Assembly (NCBI GenBank): GCA_963696675.1
Contig: CAVOLM010000061.1
Span: 1 to 64,000 of the forward strand
Reading direction: 5' to 3'
DNA length: 64,000 nt
Source: DATBVX01 sp963696675
GTDB lineage: Bacteria > Pseudomonadota > Gammaproteobacteria > Steroidobacterales > Steroidobacteraceae
The notes under the pieces are model-generated. The model did not search any database. It was not told the DNA's origin and saw nothing but the letters and a program-made list of their open reading frames with translations. How positions within the stretch are numbered: the first letter of the stretch is position 1; every line of letters begins with the position of its first letter. Shown piece by piece: positions 1 to 10,388 of the stretch. A program made the position numbers and the translations under genes.

Positions 1-52
1 CCAGCGCTCATTCGCCAATCGGAGCTTGATGGCTTTCGCGTGCTGCTGGTAA

Positions 53-235
53 TCCACCCGTTTCCGTTCGCCAAGGACTACCGACGGGTGGGTGGATTCC
101 GGTTTTTCCGGCCGGGTGACGATCGACGAGTCGGCGCCCTGGGTCGTCACGCTCGGCTGGAGGGCCTCCCGATCGCCGCCCGGCTTTGGAGAGGCTTCGG
201 GCCCGATTCGATTCGTAATCAACCAGGTGGTATAA
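53..235 (+). other. Possible C-terminal tail of an unidentified upstream gene
   Basis: Frame 2 is open from a stop at 50-52 to a TAA at 233-235 and reads like a protein end (it closes with GPIRFVINQVV). The first 52 bases do not continue this frame, which could be another single-base error or simply chance. No family was recognised. The remainder of the first 273 bases shows nothing else I can support. The next gene starts at 274. Confidence 0.2.
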
Positions 236-273
236 CTTCTTGGACAACCGCTTCTTTCGGGACAGTCCCGCTG

Positions 274-1453
274 ATGAAGATGCTGGTCGTAGCTCCCCAG
301 CCCTTCTTTTCGCCCTGCGGAACGCCTTTCAGCGTGTACTACCGCGCGCTCGTGATGTCGGAGCTCGGTGTTGGCATCGATCTGTTCAGATATCCTCGGC
401 GAGCTGGACAGGACATCGACGTCTCCGGCATACGCACGATTCGCATCCCACGCCTGCGGTTACTCGAGCCGATCCCGGTCGGTCCATCCTGGCGAAAGCT
501 TTTTCTCGACGTGTTCATGTTCATCTGGACGCTCGGTCTGCTTGTCAAGAACCGATATCCGATCGTCCATGCCCACGAAGAGGAAGTGTTCTGGTGCCGG
601 CCGCTGCGACGCATCTTCGGTTTTCGACTCATTGTTCACAGTGCACTCAGCTTCGCAGCAGCTGGACAATTTCCGGTTCACGAAATCGCGTCCATCATCA
701 ACTTCCAGGCGCTGGAGGACCTCATGCCTGAAAAGCAGCCGACGCCGTTATCACGATTTGCCCGCTTCCGCGACTACGCGCTGGAATCTGGCGTGAATCC
801 GGCGCGCCAGCTCCTGATCGAAAGCTCGATCTTCGACGAGGTGCGGCTAAAGCAGTTGCGCCAGGGACCCAGCCCCAAGGGCGAACGTGCCATGGTCAAG
901 TTTGATCCAGTGCATCCCGAAGATTCTGGACCAGGGAACCTTCGAAAGGCATACCACGCGCGTCGGCATTCCGGTGTCATTCGCGCGGGTCGTACTCGAG
1001 CGACCGGAGGCGCGCCTTCTGCCGTGGCGCGGAACTGATCAGCAGGCGCAGGGTTCCGGCGGCCGGCAACTGCCTTGGGCCTGAAGATTAAGGGTGTGCT
1101 ACCGGCCGTGTTTCCAAGACCCGATGCGCTCGCCTACACGTCCGCCGCAGCGGTTCTCGTGTCACCGCGCCTGCACGGACCAATACCCCCCTCGAAGATC
1201 TACGAGCAGCTCGCGAGTGGCAAACCACTCGTCGCGACGAGAATCTGGTCGCACACGCAGGTGCTCGACGATCGCGTCTGCTATCTCGTTGATCCCGCGC
1301 CGGAGTCGCTGGCCGACGGCTTGCTCGCGGCGCTTCAGGATCTGGGCCGAAATACGGAGCGCGCCGAGAATGCACGCGCCTTGTACGAGCGTGAATACGC
1401 GCGCCCGGTGTACGAGAGCAAGATCCAGGCGATTGCTGGAGATCGTCGTCTGA
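274..1453 (+). CDS. GT4-family glycosyltransferase (several frame breaks)
   Basis: Probable retaining glycosyltransferase of family 4 that transfers an activated sugar during glycan assembly at the cytoplasmic face. The start MKMLVVAPQPFFSPCGTPFS matches the N-terminus of the intact GT4 gene at 6642 (MKILLIAPQPFYQERGTPIA), and the C-terminal half (KIYEQLASGKPLVATRIWSH) is the nucleotide-sugar binding part of GT-B enzymes. Frame 1 holds residues up to about 640, then the reading jumps to frame 2 and back several times between about 640 and 1085; removing one C near 738 restores a sensible stretch. I place the end at the TGA 1451-1453, which overlaps the asnB ATG as TGATG; that also needs a frame change near 1430. 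Either a badly sequenced gene or a real pseudogene; the first is more likely given the state of neighbouring essential genes. Confidence 0.7.
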
Positions 1454-3335
1454 TGTGTGGCATTGCGGGCATTATCGCGTGGCGTGGCTCCACGCCGACG
1501 CGCGACGATCTCGTGCGCATGTGCGATGCGTCGTCCATCGTGGTCCAGACGACGCTGGCTATCTGATCGAAGGACCAGTCGCACTCGGCATGCGGCGCCT
1601 TTCGATCATCGACCTGGTTGGCGGACATCAGCCGATCTTCAACGAAGACGGTACTGTGGCTGTCGTCTTTAACGGCGAGATCTACAACTACCGCGAGCTG
1701 CGCACAGAGCTCGAATCCAAGGGCCACCGCTTCTCGACCGCCTCCGACACGGAGGTGGTCGTCCACCTGTGGGAGGAGGAGGGAGTCGATTTCCCTCGTC
1801 GCCTGAATGGCATGTTCGCGATCGCGCTCTTCGATCGCACCGAGGCGCCGGCTCGTGCTTGTGCGCGACCATGTCGGTGTCAAGCCGCTCTATTACGCGT
1901 TGACCGCCGATGAGTTGATCTTCGGCTCGGAGATCAAGGCAGTCCTTGCTTCAGGGCGCGTGCCGCGTCGGTTGAACGTCGATTCCCTCGCCCAGTTTCT
2001 CTCGTGGGAATACGTGCCTGGCGCGCAAACTCTGCTTCTCGATATCCGGCGCCTCGAACCCGCGCGCTCGCTGGAAATAGACCTCGACACGGGCAAGTCG
2101 ACCATTCGTCGTTTCTGGAATCCGCTCGCCAAATTGGCACAACGTCCTCCACATACACCGATGCCGAATGGGAAGATGCGACCGACGAAGTGATCCGCCA
2201 CGCAGTGCGAAGACAGCTCGTGAGCGACGTGCCGCTCGGTGCATTCCTGTCTGGCGGTGTTGACAGCTCGACTGTCGTCGCGGCGATGGGCGAAGCTGAG
2301 ACTTTCAGCATTGGCTTTGACGATCCCAGCTACAACGAGACCCAGTGGTCCAGGCGCGTCGCCGATCACCTCGGCGTCCACCATCACATCGAGATCATTC
2401 GACCCGACGCGCTGGAGCTGTTCGAGCACCTGATGTATTTCATGGACGATCCGATCGGGGATTTCTCGATCTTTCCTACGTACCTCGTGTCGAAACTGGC
2501 CCGCAAGCATGTGAAAGTGGTGCTGTCGGGCGATGGTGGCGATGAGCTGTTCGGCGGCTACGAGACGTTTCTCGCGCAAGAAAAGCTCAGATCCTGGCAG
2601 CGCGTGCCGGCATGGCTCAGAAGCGGGGTGTTGGAGCCCGCCATCGACGCCCTGCCGCCGACTGCCGCGAAGAAGGGTCTCATCAACAAGGCGCGACGCT
2701 TCGTGGAGGGGGCGCGTCTCGATCCCAGCTGGGGTCATGCCCGCTGGCGGGTGTTCTGCGACGAGGCAGTGCGCGCCAATCTGTTTACTCCCGAGGCGCG
2801 CCGCGCCATTGAGACGCCGGTTGGCGCGCACATTCTCGCTTTGCGTGAAGAGGCGCAGGGTCGCGACGCTCGCGATGGCGCGCTATACGTCGAGTTCGGC
2901 AGCTACCTGGTCGACAACTGCCTCACCAAGGTGGATCGCATGTCCATGGCCTGTTCGCTGGAAGCACGCGTGCCACTCCTCGACCGAGAAGTCGTCGAGC
3001 ATGCGTTCCGCGTCCCTTCGCGCCTGAAGTACAACGCGTCACAGACGAAAATCCTATTGAAACGCATCGCGGCTCGACACGTGCCGCGAGAGTGCGTGTA
3101 TCGCCCCAAGGAGGGCTTCAGCATACCGATCAAGAACTGGCTCAGGCAGGAGTTCCGAAGGCTAGTGGAGGAATACCTCGCGCCCGGGAGGCTCCGACGC
3201 GAGGGCCTCTTTGAGCCAGAGGTAGTCGAGCGCCTGTGGGTCGAGCATCTCGAGAACCGGGCGAATCACAGTCACCTGCTGTGGTCACTTCTCGTGTTCG
3301 GCAAGTGGCGCGAGCAGTGGGCCGTCACCGCGTGA
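1453..3335 (+). CDS. asnB: Asparagine synthase-type glutamine amidotransferase (frame breaks)
   Basis: Glutamine-hydrolysing asparagine synthase family: the N-terminal class II glutaminase domain delivers ammonia to an ATP-dependent synthetase domain. The sequence begins MCGIAGII, so the nucleophile Cys2 is exposed after Met removal; HRGPDD and VFNGEIYNY are glutaminase motifs, and FLSGGVDSS is the PP-loop ATP site of the synthetase domain. Total length is close to the usual 600-640 residues. Frame breaks lie near 1535 (one base missing), 1847 (one C extra) and 2130. In a sugar cluster such enzymes often amidate a glycan or peptide precursor and do not make free asparagine, so the substrate is open. 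It overlaps the upstream glycosyltransferase (TGATG) and the downstream oxidoreductase (GTGA), so the three are probably co-translated. Confidence 0.88.
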
Positions 3336-4829
3336 TTGCGCGCGACCTGTCCCGCGCAGCCGCTCAGACGTTCGATCTCGTCGTCGTCGGTGGCGGGATA
3401 TACGGAGCCTCACTGCTGCAGGAGGCGGCGCGACGCGGCCTGTCCGCCTGCCTGTGCGAAGCGAATGATTTCGGAAGCGCGACGAGCTGGAACTCATTGC
3501 GCATCCTCCATGGTGGTCTTCGGTATCTGCAGACCCTGGACTTGCGACGGTTCCTTCAATCCGTCGTTGCGCGCCGTGAGATGGCGCGGCGTTTCCCTCG
3601 CCTCGTGCGGCCCTTGCCCTGCGTCATGCCACTATACGGCCAGGGACTAAAGCGCCCTTCACTCATGCGTCTCGCACTCCTGGTGAACGACACACTGAGC
3701 ATCGGACGCAATGCTGGATTGAGTGAGCGTTTGCATCTGGGTGACAGTGGCATCCTCGACGCGGAGGCGACTCAGCGTGAGTTTCCGGGCGTGCGCACCG
3801 CCGGGCTGCGTGGAGCCGCGCGCTGGTATGACTACTTCATGTTGAGTTCCGAGCGAATCCTCATCGAGCTGCTGCGAGATGCATGCGGGCACGGAGCGGT
3901 GGCGATCAACTACGCTCGTGTCGAGGAGGTCGTTGTCGAGCGCGGCGGCGTGCGCGGCGTGCTAGTCAGGGACGGGTTGTCGGGTACGACGCACTCCCTT
4001 CGAACGCGATCCGTGGTGAACTGCACCGGACCCTGGACGCGTACGCTTCGCGCAGGATTTGGGGCGTGATGCCGATGCCCTATTCCGACCGTCCCTCGCG
4101 TTTAACGTGCTACTTGATGCGACGTTGCCCGGGGAATCGGCGTTCGCCGTTGCCGCACCAGAGCCCGGTGCGCCTGTCCTGTTTGTGGTTCCCCAGCAGC
4201 ACGGCGTGCTGGCCGGCACAGTTCATCTGCCAAGACCGTCGGGCACGAGTGAAGCGATCCCTACGCAGGAAGAGTTGGAGCAATTCCTCGCGCAGCTACG
4301 CGCGGCGATTCCCGGCTTCAATGTGCGGCTCGGAAACGTCCGCAAGGTACTGGCCGGGCTGTTGCCAGCAATGGCCGAAGGCACGGTGCAACTTGTGAAG
4401 AGGGAGGTATTACTGGACCACGCAAAGGTGGGCGGTCTCAAGGGCATGTACAGTGTCTCCGGCGTCAAATTCACGACCGCGATCGATGTCGCTTCGCAGA
4501 CCCTTCGCATGATGGGACACGTAGAGGCCCCGCGTGCCGCGCGCGACGACGATGACCCGGAGTTACCGATCTCGTCCGCCACTGAATTACTCATCGATGC
4601 GCAACGATTGTGGACGGAAGATGGCGCCAGGGTCCGAGAAGGGTTGATGCGGACCGCTCGCGAGGAAGCCGTGCATTCGCTCGAGGACCTGATTCTGCGC
4701 CGAACTAACTGGGCCATTACCGAAGCTGATCTGGATCGAGTCACGCAACGCGTAGCCGAGCTCGTTGGTACGGAGATCAACGTGCCGGGCTCGCCCGCAG
4801 TATCCGCCCGAACAGAGGTGCGGTGCTGA
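3332..4829 (+). CDS. GlpD-like FAD-dependent glycerol-3-phosphate dehydrogenase/oxidoreductase (one frame break)
   Basis: FAD-dependent oxidoreductase of the GlpD/DAO superfamily. The GTG at 3332 overlaps the asnB stop (GTGA) and is followed by a dinucleotide fold, DLVVVGGGIYGASL at about residues 15-28, then SWNSLRILHGGLRYLQ, which is characteristic of aerobic glycerol-3-phosphate dehydrogenases. The C-terminal part has a GlpD-like helical domain. The frame breaks near 4057; removing one T restores RAGLGRDADALF. It lies inside a glycan cluster without other glycerol genes (no glpK, glpF or glpR), so it may oxidise glycerol-3-phosphate or a related polyol phosphate for the cluster, but a housekeeping glpD role cannot be excluded. 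The end overlaps the next gene (TGATG). Confidence 0.8.
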
Positions 4830-5805
4830 TGCGTGTCATGGTGACCGGTGCAACGGGCTTCACGGGTGGGCATCTTGCACGAGCGCTCAAGAACCGCGGC
4901 CATGAAGTCAGGGCACTGGTGCGCGATCCGGCGAAGGCTGTAAGTCTGGAGCGCGAGGGCATTCTCGCCGTTGCCGGCGATCTCACGGATGCGGATGCGG
5001 TACGACGCGCCGCAGACCGCTGCGACGTTGTCTATCACATTGCCGCGGTTTACCGCGAGGCAAAGCATCCTGACGAGTACTACCGACGGATCAATGTTGG
5101 CGGGACGAAGAATGTAGCCGATGCCGTCGAGCGTGGTGCGGCGGGGCGGCTGGTCCATTGCAGCACCGTCGGCGTACATGGTGACGTCCGACAGATTCCT
5201 GCAGACGAGAGCGCGCCTTTTGCACCGGGCGACATCTATCAAAGGACCAAAGTCGAAGGCGAGGTGCTGGTGCGTGATCGGATCGCAGCGGGACTTCGCG
5301 GTGTCATTTTTCGTCCCCTGGGCATCTATGGGCCGGGCGATCGGCGTTTCCTCAAGCTGTTCAAGACCATTCATGACGGCACGTTTCGCATGATCGGCAG
5401 CGGAGAGGTCCTCTATCAGATGACCTACGTCGACGATCTCGTCCAAGGCATCATTCTCTGTGGCGAGCATCCCCGCGCACTCGGACAAACGTACATTCTT
5501 GGCGGGCCGCGCTATACGACGATTCGCGAGCTGATCGACGCAGTAGTCGAGCCGTTGGTACCCCGATCAAGCGGGGGCACATCCCGGTCGCCCCGATAAT
5601 GGTTGCGGCGACAATGTGCGAATGGCTCTGCAAGCCGCTCGGTATCGAGCCGCCGCTCTATCCGAGGCGCCTCGATTTCTTCTTGAAGAATCGTGCCTTC
5701 TCGATCGCGAAGGCGCAGCGCGAACTCGGCTATCAACCCAAGGTAGACCTCGACGAGGGGTTGCGCCGAACGTTCGAGTGGTACCACACTACCGGCTGGA
5801 TCTGA
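4829..5805 (+). CDS. NAD-dependent sugar epimerase/dehydratase, extended SDR (one frame break)
   Basis: Extended short-chain dehydrogenase of the nucleotide-sugar epimerase type. MRVMVTGATGFTGGHLA carries the Gly-rich NAD site and YQRTK (Y-x3-K) is the catalytic pair. The C-terminus, from MVAATMCEW onward, sits in another frame; one base seems to be missing near 5551, after which the sequence reads AVGTPIKRGHIPVAPIM. I chose ATG 4829 because it overlaps the preceding stop as TGATG; the GTG at 4823 is an alternative. The gene at 7834-8826 on the other strand is a clear paralogue with the same tail arrangement (KAQRELGYQP versus KAQRLLGFAP). It resembles hopanoid-associated HpnA-type epimerases, but no hopanoid genes are visible; the substrate is unknown. 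Confidence 0.82.
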
Positions 5806-5874
5806 TCCGCCGCCGGCGGGACACCAGATCTCTCATCGTGCTATGGTCAAGAGTCCCGGAGTTCTGGCGGGCAC

Positions 5875-6645
5875 ATGGAAGTTGTTGTGGGCACAGTGCC
5901 ATTAATCGGCGGCTCTACGGCACCGGACGTGGAAACGTCCTCCGCTGACTATGCCCGTCGTTTCAGCGGGCGCGCAGGCGAATTCCTGCTCGACGTGCAG
6001 GCCCGCTCAGTTCAACGCGTGTTGAGGGATCTCAAACCGGGCACGGCGCTGGATGTCGGCGGTGGCCATGGTCAGTTGGTCGATCCGCTGCGCTCGATGG
6101 GTTGGCAGGTTGCGGTGCACGGCAGCGATGACGCTTGCGCGCGCAATCTGCGAGAACTGCACGGCAAGCATGACTGCACTTTCCTGCGCGGTAGCCTCTT
6201 TGCGCTGCCAGTAGCTGACCAGAGTTTCGATCTCGTAGTGGCGGTAAGGCTCGTCTCTCACGTCGATGATTGGCCGCGCCTGCTGGGCGAAATGTGCCGG
6301 GTGGCACGACGCACGGTGGTCATCGACCATCCGAGCAAGTTCGCCCTCAATGCGCTTACACCTATGCTGTTCGGCGTAAAGAAGTCCCTCGAGGGCAATA
6401 CTCGGCCGTACCTGAGCTTCAGCCGTAAGGAGCTGATGGCGGAGTTCGCGCGCCACGGATTCGGGCAGGAGCGCGAAGTCAAACAGTTCTTCATGCCGAT
6501 GGCAGTCCATCGGCTCGGGCGCGGCGCGTTGCCGTTTCGTGCTGCGGAAGCAGTCTTTCGCAGTGTGGGCCTCACGGCGTTAGCAGGCTCGCCTGTCATC
6601 TTGCGGGTCGATCGAATCCGGAACTCCAGAGGACGGACACCATGA
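5875..6645 (+). CDS. Class I SAM-dependent methyltransferase
   Basis: Probable small-molecule or glycolipid methyltransferase with a Rossmann-like fold. ALDVGGGHGQLVDPL (about residues 59-73) is the SAM-binding motif I, and FDLVVAVRLVSHVDDW is the motif IV region with the loop typical of type 11/12 methyltransferases. The gene is intact at 256 codons. Its TGA overlaps the ATG of the following glycosyltransferase (ATGA), so the two are translationally coupled. A 69-base gap separates it from the epimerase upstream. The acceptor may be a sugar, a polyprenol or a quinone-like compound; nothing in the sequence decides this. Confidence 0.8.
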   Translation: MEVVVGTVPLIGGSTAPDVETSSADYARRFSGRAGEFLLDVQARSVQRVLRDLKPGTALDVGGGHGQLVDPLRSMGWQVAVHGSDDACARNLRELHGKHDCTFLRGSLFALPVADQSFDLVVAVRLVSHVDDWPRLLGEMCRVARRTVVIDHPSKFALNALTPMLFGVKKSLEGNTRPYLSFSRKELMAEFARHGFGQEREVKQFFMPMAVHRLGRGALPFRAAEAVFRSVGLTALAGSPVILRVDRIRNSRGRTP

Positions 6646-7841
6646 AGATTCTCCTGATTGCACCCCAACCCTTCTACCAGGAACGCGGCACACCCATTGC
6701 GGTCCGGCTGCTTGCAGAAACCCTGTGCAGTTTTGGACACAGCGTGGACCTGCTCGTCTACCACGAGGGCGAAGACATAGAGGTGCCGAGGTTGCGCCTG
6801 ATCCGCACCCGCAGGCCGCCGGGGGTGCACAGCGTCCCGATCGGGATCTCCTGGCAAAAGATCGTGTGCGATTGCTGGCTGATTCCGCGGCTGATTGGCA
6901 CGCTGATTAAAAACAGTTATGACGTCGTGCACGCCGTGGAGGAAGCGATCTTTCCGGCTGTCATCATCAACCTTTTTGCGCGCCGAAAACTGATCTATGA
7001 CATGGATTCGTCCCTGGTCGATCAGCTCACCGACAAGTGGCGACCGTTGCGTCCCATGCGCGGTTTCCTGCAACTTTTTGAGAAGCTGGCGGTGCGGCGA
7101 TCAAGCCTCGTGTTCGCGGTGTGCGAGGATCTGGCGGCGAAAGTGCGGCCGTGGGTGGGAAGCGAACGCGTCGTCGTTCTCCCCGATGTGCCGATCAGCG
7201 AAGGGCATGCCGATGAACCCATCGAGGACTTACGCTCGCTGGTGGGGGCCGATGCCGTGCTCGCGCTTTACGTGGGCAACCTTGAGCACTACCAAGGAAT
7301 AGACTTGCTGCTGGAGGCCGTCGCGGCCTCCACCGCCAAGAATGTACGTCTGGTAGTGATCGGGGGAGAGAACTCCCACGTCGCCGAATATCGACTGCGC
7401 GCCCAGGCTTTGGCTATCGACAGACAGGTGCATTTTATGGGTCCGCGTCCAGTCTCGACCCTTCGCGGTTATCTGGAGCAGGCGGACGTTCTCGTTTCAC
7501 CGCGCGTTCTCGGTGAGAACACCCCGATGAAGATCTATTCATACATGCAAGCCGGAAAGGCGATCCTCGCGACTGATATCCGATCGCATGCCCAGGCGCT
7601 CGATTCCACCTGCGCTGAGCTTGTGTCTCCCAGCGTGGATGCTTTCGGAAACGGCTTACAGAGGCTGGCGGAGGATCTGGAACATCGACGCCGGCTTGGG
7701 AGCGCAGCTCTCGAGAAGGTCGAGCGCGAGTACTCGCTATCGGCGTTTCGGCACACCTTGCAACGTGCCTACAGCAGGCTCTCGCTGGCCTTGGCGTGCC
7801 TGTGGTCGCCTGTTGAGGAGATTTGCGCCTTTCTCATCTGA
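6642..7841 (+). CDS. GT4-family glycosyltransferase
   Basis: Intact 399-residue retaining glycosyltransferase with two Rossmann domains (GT-B fold). The N-terminus MKILLIAPQPFYQERGTPIA is the acceptor domain; FMGPRPVSTLRGYLEQADVL and the following PMKIYSYMQAGKAILATD are the donor-binding half. It is a paralogue of the broken gene at 274. It overlaps the methyltransferase by ATGA at its start, and its 3' end overlaps the 3' end of the minus-strand epimerase by 8 bases, so it closes the first co-directional run of the glycan cluster. Donor and acceptor are unknown. Confidence 0.88.
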   Translation: MKILLIAPQPFYQERGTPIAVRLLAETLCSFGHSVDLLVYHEGEDIEVPRLRLIRTRRPPGVHSVPIGISWQKIVCDCWLIPRLIGTLIKNSYDVVHAVEEAIFPAVIINLFARRKLIYDMDSSLVDQLTDKWRPLRPMRGFLQLFEKLAVRRSSLVFAVCEDLAAKVRPWVGSERVVVLPDVPISEGHADEPIEDLRSLVGADAVLALYVGNLEHYQGIDLLLEAVAASTAKNVRLVVIGGENSHVAEYRLRAQALAIDRQVHFMGPRPVSTLRGYLEQADVLVSPRVLGENTPMKIYSYMQAGKAILATDIRSHAQALDSTCAELVSPSVDAFGNGLQRLAEDLEHRRRLGSAALEKVEREYSLSAFRHTLQRAYSRLSLALACLWSPVEEICAFLI

Positions 7842-8826
7842 TAGCAGGCGCCAGGTAGCCATTCTGCACGTACCAACGCACCGTACGCGCGATTCCGTCC
7901 GATACCGAAATCTCGGGCGCAAAGCCGAGGAGGCGCTGCGCCTTTGAAATGTCGAACTCACGATGATGGGTGAAGAAGCCCACCCGGCGCCGATGTAGCG
8001 GCGGGTCGATTCGCAACGGAACGCATATCATTTCGCAGAGCCAGGCAGCGGCATACACCGGCCACACGGGGATGTGCAGAGTGGGACGTGGCACTCCCAT
8101 GGTCGACGCCGCCAACGCCACGATCTCATTCAGCGTGGGAGCCTCAGGCCCCGCAAGCAGAAATGTTTCGCCCAGCGCTTCTGCTCGCGACCCGCATAGC
8201 ATGATGCCCTGTACCAGGTCATCGACGTGCACCATATGCAGTCGGACTTCGCCGGAGCCAATCATGACGAAATGGCGGTGCTGGATGGACCGAAAGAGCT
8301 TCAGGAATCGTAGATCACCCTCTCCATAGATTGCCCCGGGCCGGAAAATGGTTACTGGCTGTCCGCGGCGGATCGCGGCCGCGGCTTCCATCTCGGCTTC
8401 CAGCTTGGTCATTTGATAGATATCGTCAGGATGCACGCGATAGGTTTCGTCTGCGGGGGGATGTTCGACGTGACCGTGCACGCCGCCGGTGGAACAGTGC
8501 ACGACGCGCTCGCAACCGTGCCGACGGGCTGCCTCGAGCACATTCACGGTCCCGCCAACGTTCACAGTGCGATAGTAGGTGTCCGGGTGGCCTGCCGTCC
8601 GAAACACCGCGGCGATGTGAAATATCTGCTCGCACTCGACGGCCGCTGCAATGACGTCATTGCGACTCGTCAGCTGACCCTCGTAGATTTCCACGCCCGC
8701 TTGCGCCAGCTCAGCGGTTGCACTACCAGGGCGAACCAGAGCACGGACGTGATGGCCCCGTTGCGCAAGCTTGCGAGCGAGATGGCTACCGGTGAAGCCC
8801 GTGGCACCCGTCACGAGGCATTTCAT
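7834..8826 (-). CDS. NAD-dependent sugar epimerase/dehydratase, extended SDR
   Basis: Intact nucleotide-sugar epimerase or dehydratase family protein of about 330 residues. MKCLVTGATGFTGSHLA gives the NAD-binding Gly motif and YQMTK the catalytic Tyr and Lys. I start at ATG 8826; a TTG two codons upstream (8832) is in the same frame. It is the paralogue of the gene at 4829 but is inverted relative to every other gene in the first 20 kb. Its 3' end overlaps the glycosyltransferase at 6642-7841 by 8 bases. The inversion suggests either a separate transcription unit or a later rearrangement of a duplicated epimerase. Confidence 0.85.
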   Translation of the reverse strand: MKCLVTGATGFTGSHLARKLAQRGHHVRALVRPGSATAELAQAGVEIYEGQLTSRNDVIAAAVECEQIFHIAAVFRTAGHPDTYYRTVNVGGTVNVLEAARRHGCERVVHCSTGGVHGHVEHPPADETYRVHPDDIYQMTKLEAEMEAAAAIRRGQPVTIFRPGAIYGEGDLRFLKLFRSIQHRHFVMIGSGEVRLHMVHVDDLVQGIMLCGSRAEALGETFLLAGPEAPTLNEIVALAASTMGVPRPTLHIPVWPVYAAAWLCEMICVPLRIDPPLHRRRVGFFTHHREFDISKAQRLLGFAPEISVSDGIARTVRWYVQNGYLAPAIR

Positions 8827-8899
8827 GGCCAACTCACCCCGAAGTCGATCAGTCGCAGTCGCTGGACAATCATCACTGCTCCCATGATCCTACGTGTCT

Positions 8900-10382
8900 A
8901 TGCCAGCACGCCCACGCTTTGCCGTTCGAACAATCGCTACGGTCTCAATCGTCGCATGCGCGTTTTTCATAATCCTGCTGCTGAACCTGCCCCTGAGCGA
9001 GTTTTTCGCACGCCTGCAACAACACAAATTCGTTGGCAGTGTGCTGTCCCACACGCTGCTGGTGTCCTTGGGTGGGGTTGCACTCGCGATTGCAGTCACT
9101 GTCTGGCTCTTGCCACGTCGACGCTACGGGCTGTTCGCAGCGTGTATCGCCGTCATCTTTCTGACTGTAGCTACCCTGGGAGCGTATGAGTTTCAGCAGC
9201 GTTACCCGCGCGCCGACCTGTTCAGCGCTGCCCGGCTGCGCGACGGCGCGGCCATCCTGCTCGGCAACGATATTGTTCTCTCCAGATACCAGCCGCGCTC
9301 GACGCTTATCGTAGACCGTAAGCCCGTAACCCGCGCAGCCTTCCCCGCCATTGATGTTCACTTTCATCTCGAGTCTCTCTCACCATCCGTAACGCCGGAG
9401 CGTCTGGTGCAGGCGATGGACGCAGCAGGCATAGCGAAGCTGGTAAACCTCGGGGGTACTCCCGGGGTGTTTGAGCACTTCGCAACCACGTTTCGGGACA
9501 AGTATCCGGACCGCTTCATCTTGTTTGTGAAGCCGGATCCGACAGCGCTCCAGCGGGAAGGCGGCGTACAAGAACAACTGGAGTGGATCAAGAAAGCCGT
9601 GCGCATGGGCGCGCGGGGCGTGAAGGAGAGTAAGTCATTCGGACTCGGACAGCGTCGATGCGAGCGGCGCGCTGGTGCCAGTTGACGACGCACGGCTCGA
9701 TCCGCTGTGGGATCTGGCAGGCAAGCTTGGCATGCCGGTGCTCATCCACACCGGAGAGCCCGCAGCTTTCTATACACCCATCGACCAACACAATGAGCGA
9801 CTCGAAGAGCTGATCGAGCACACCCAGTTCAGCTTATACGGCCCCGGACATCCGACGCACGAGGCGCTAATGAAGCAGCGCGAACGACTCATCGCTCGCC
9901 ATCCGGGTACAAACTTCATCGCTGCTCACATGGGAATGAATCCCGAAGAGCTCAAGTACGTCGCCTACATGCTCGACAGATACCCGAACTATTACGTCGA
10001 CATGTCATCGGTCGTCCAGGAACTGGGCCGACAGCCGTACACCGCGCGGCGCTTTTTCATCCGCTACCAGGATCGCATCCTGTTCGGCACCGACGGTGGC
10101 TATGGGCTGACACCCGAGCAGGGCTGGACGCCCGAGCGCATGTACAGAAGTTACATAGAGTTTCTGGAGACCGATAACGAATACATCGAGTACCCGGAAG
10201 CGGATCTCACGAAGCAGGGACGGTGGCGTGTCTACGGAATTGACCTGCCGAAGGATGTGTTGGAGAAGATATACGTACTCAACGCCCAGCGTCTCATACC
10301 CACTGATGCAGCCATCGAAGCCAGGCTCGCCGATGTGGACCGCGATTTGTCTGTTCCTCCGCAGCGTCAGCAATCGGATTGA
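8900..10382 (+). CDS. Membrane-anchored amidohydrolase (one frame break)
   Basis: Predicted metal-dependent TIM-barrel hydrolase of the amidohydrolase-2 (PF04909-like) group, carried on an N-terminal membrane domain. The first ~110 residues contain three hydrophobic segments (starting at about residues 14, 44 and 74). The hydrolase half then shows the metal motif DVHFHLE, an IHTGEP His, the AAHMG His and a FGTDGG Asp. The frame breaks near 9640, and removal or addition of a single base joins both halves. Start ATG 8900 is chosen; GTG 8894 is in frame. It is divergent from the epimerase at 8826 and followed 6 bases later by a glycosyltransferase. The combination of membrane segments and amidohydrolase suggests action on a lipid-linked or periplasmic substrate; this is inference. 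Confidence 0.78.
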
Positions 10383-10388
10383 TACCCC

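Noticed and set aside
8..247. A 79-codon minus-strand frame at the left edge
   Set aside because: Basic, low-complexity composition with no family resemblance; the plus-strand reading in frame 2 looks more protein-like.
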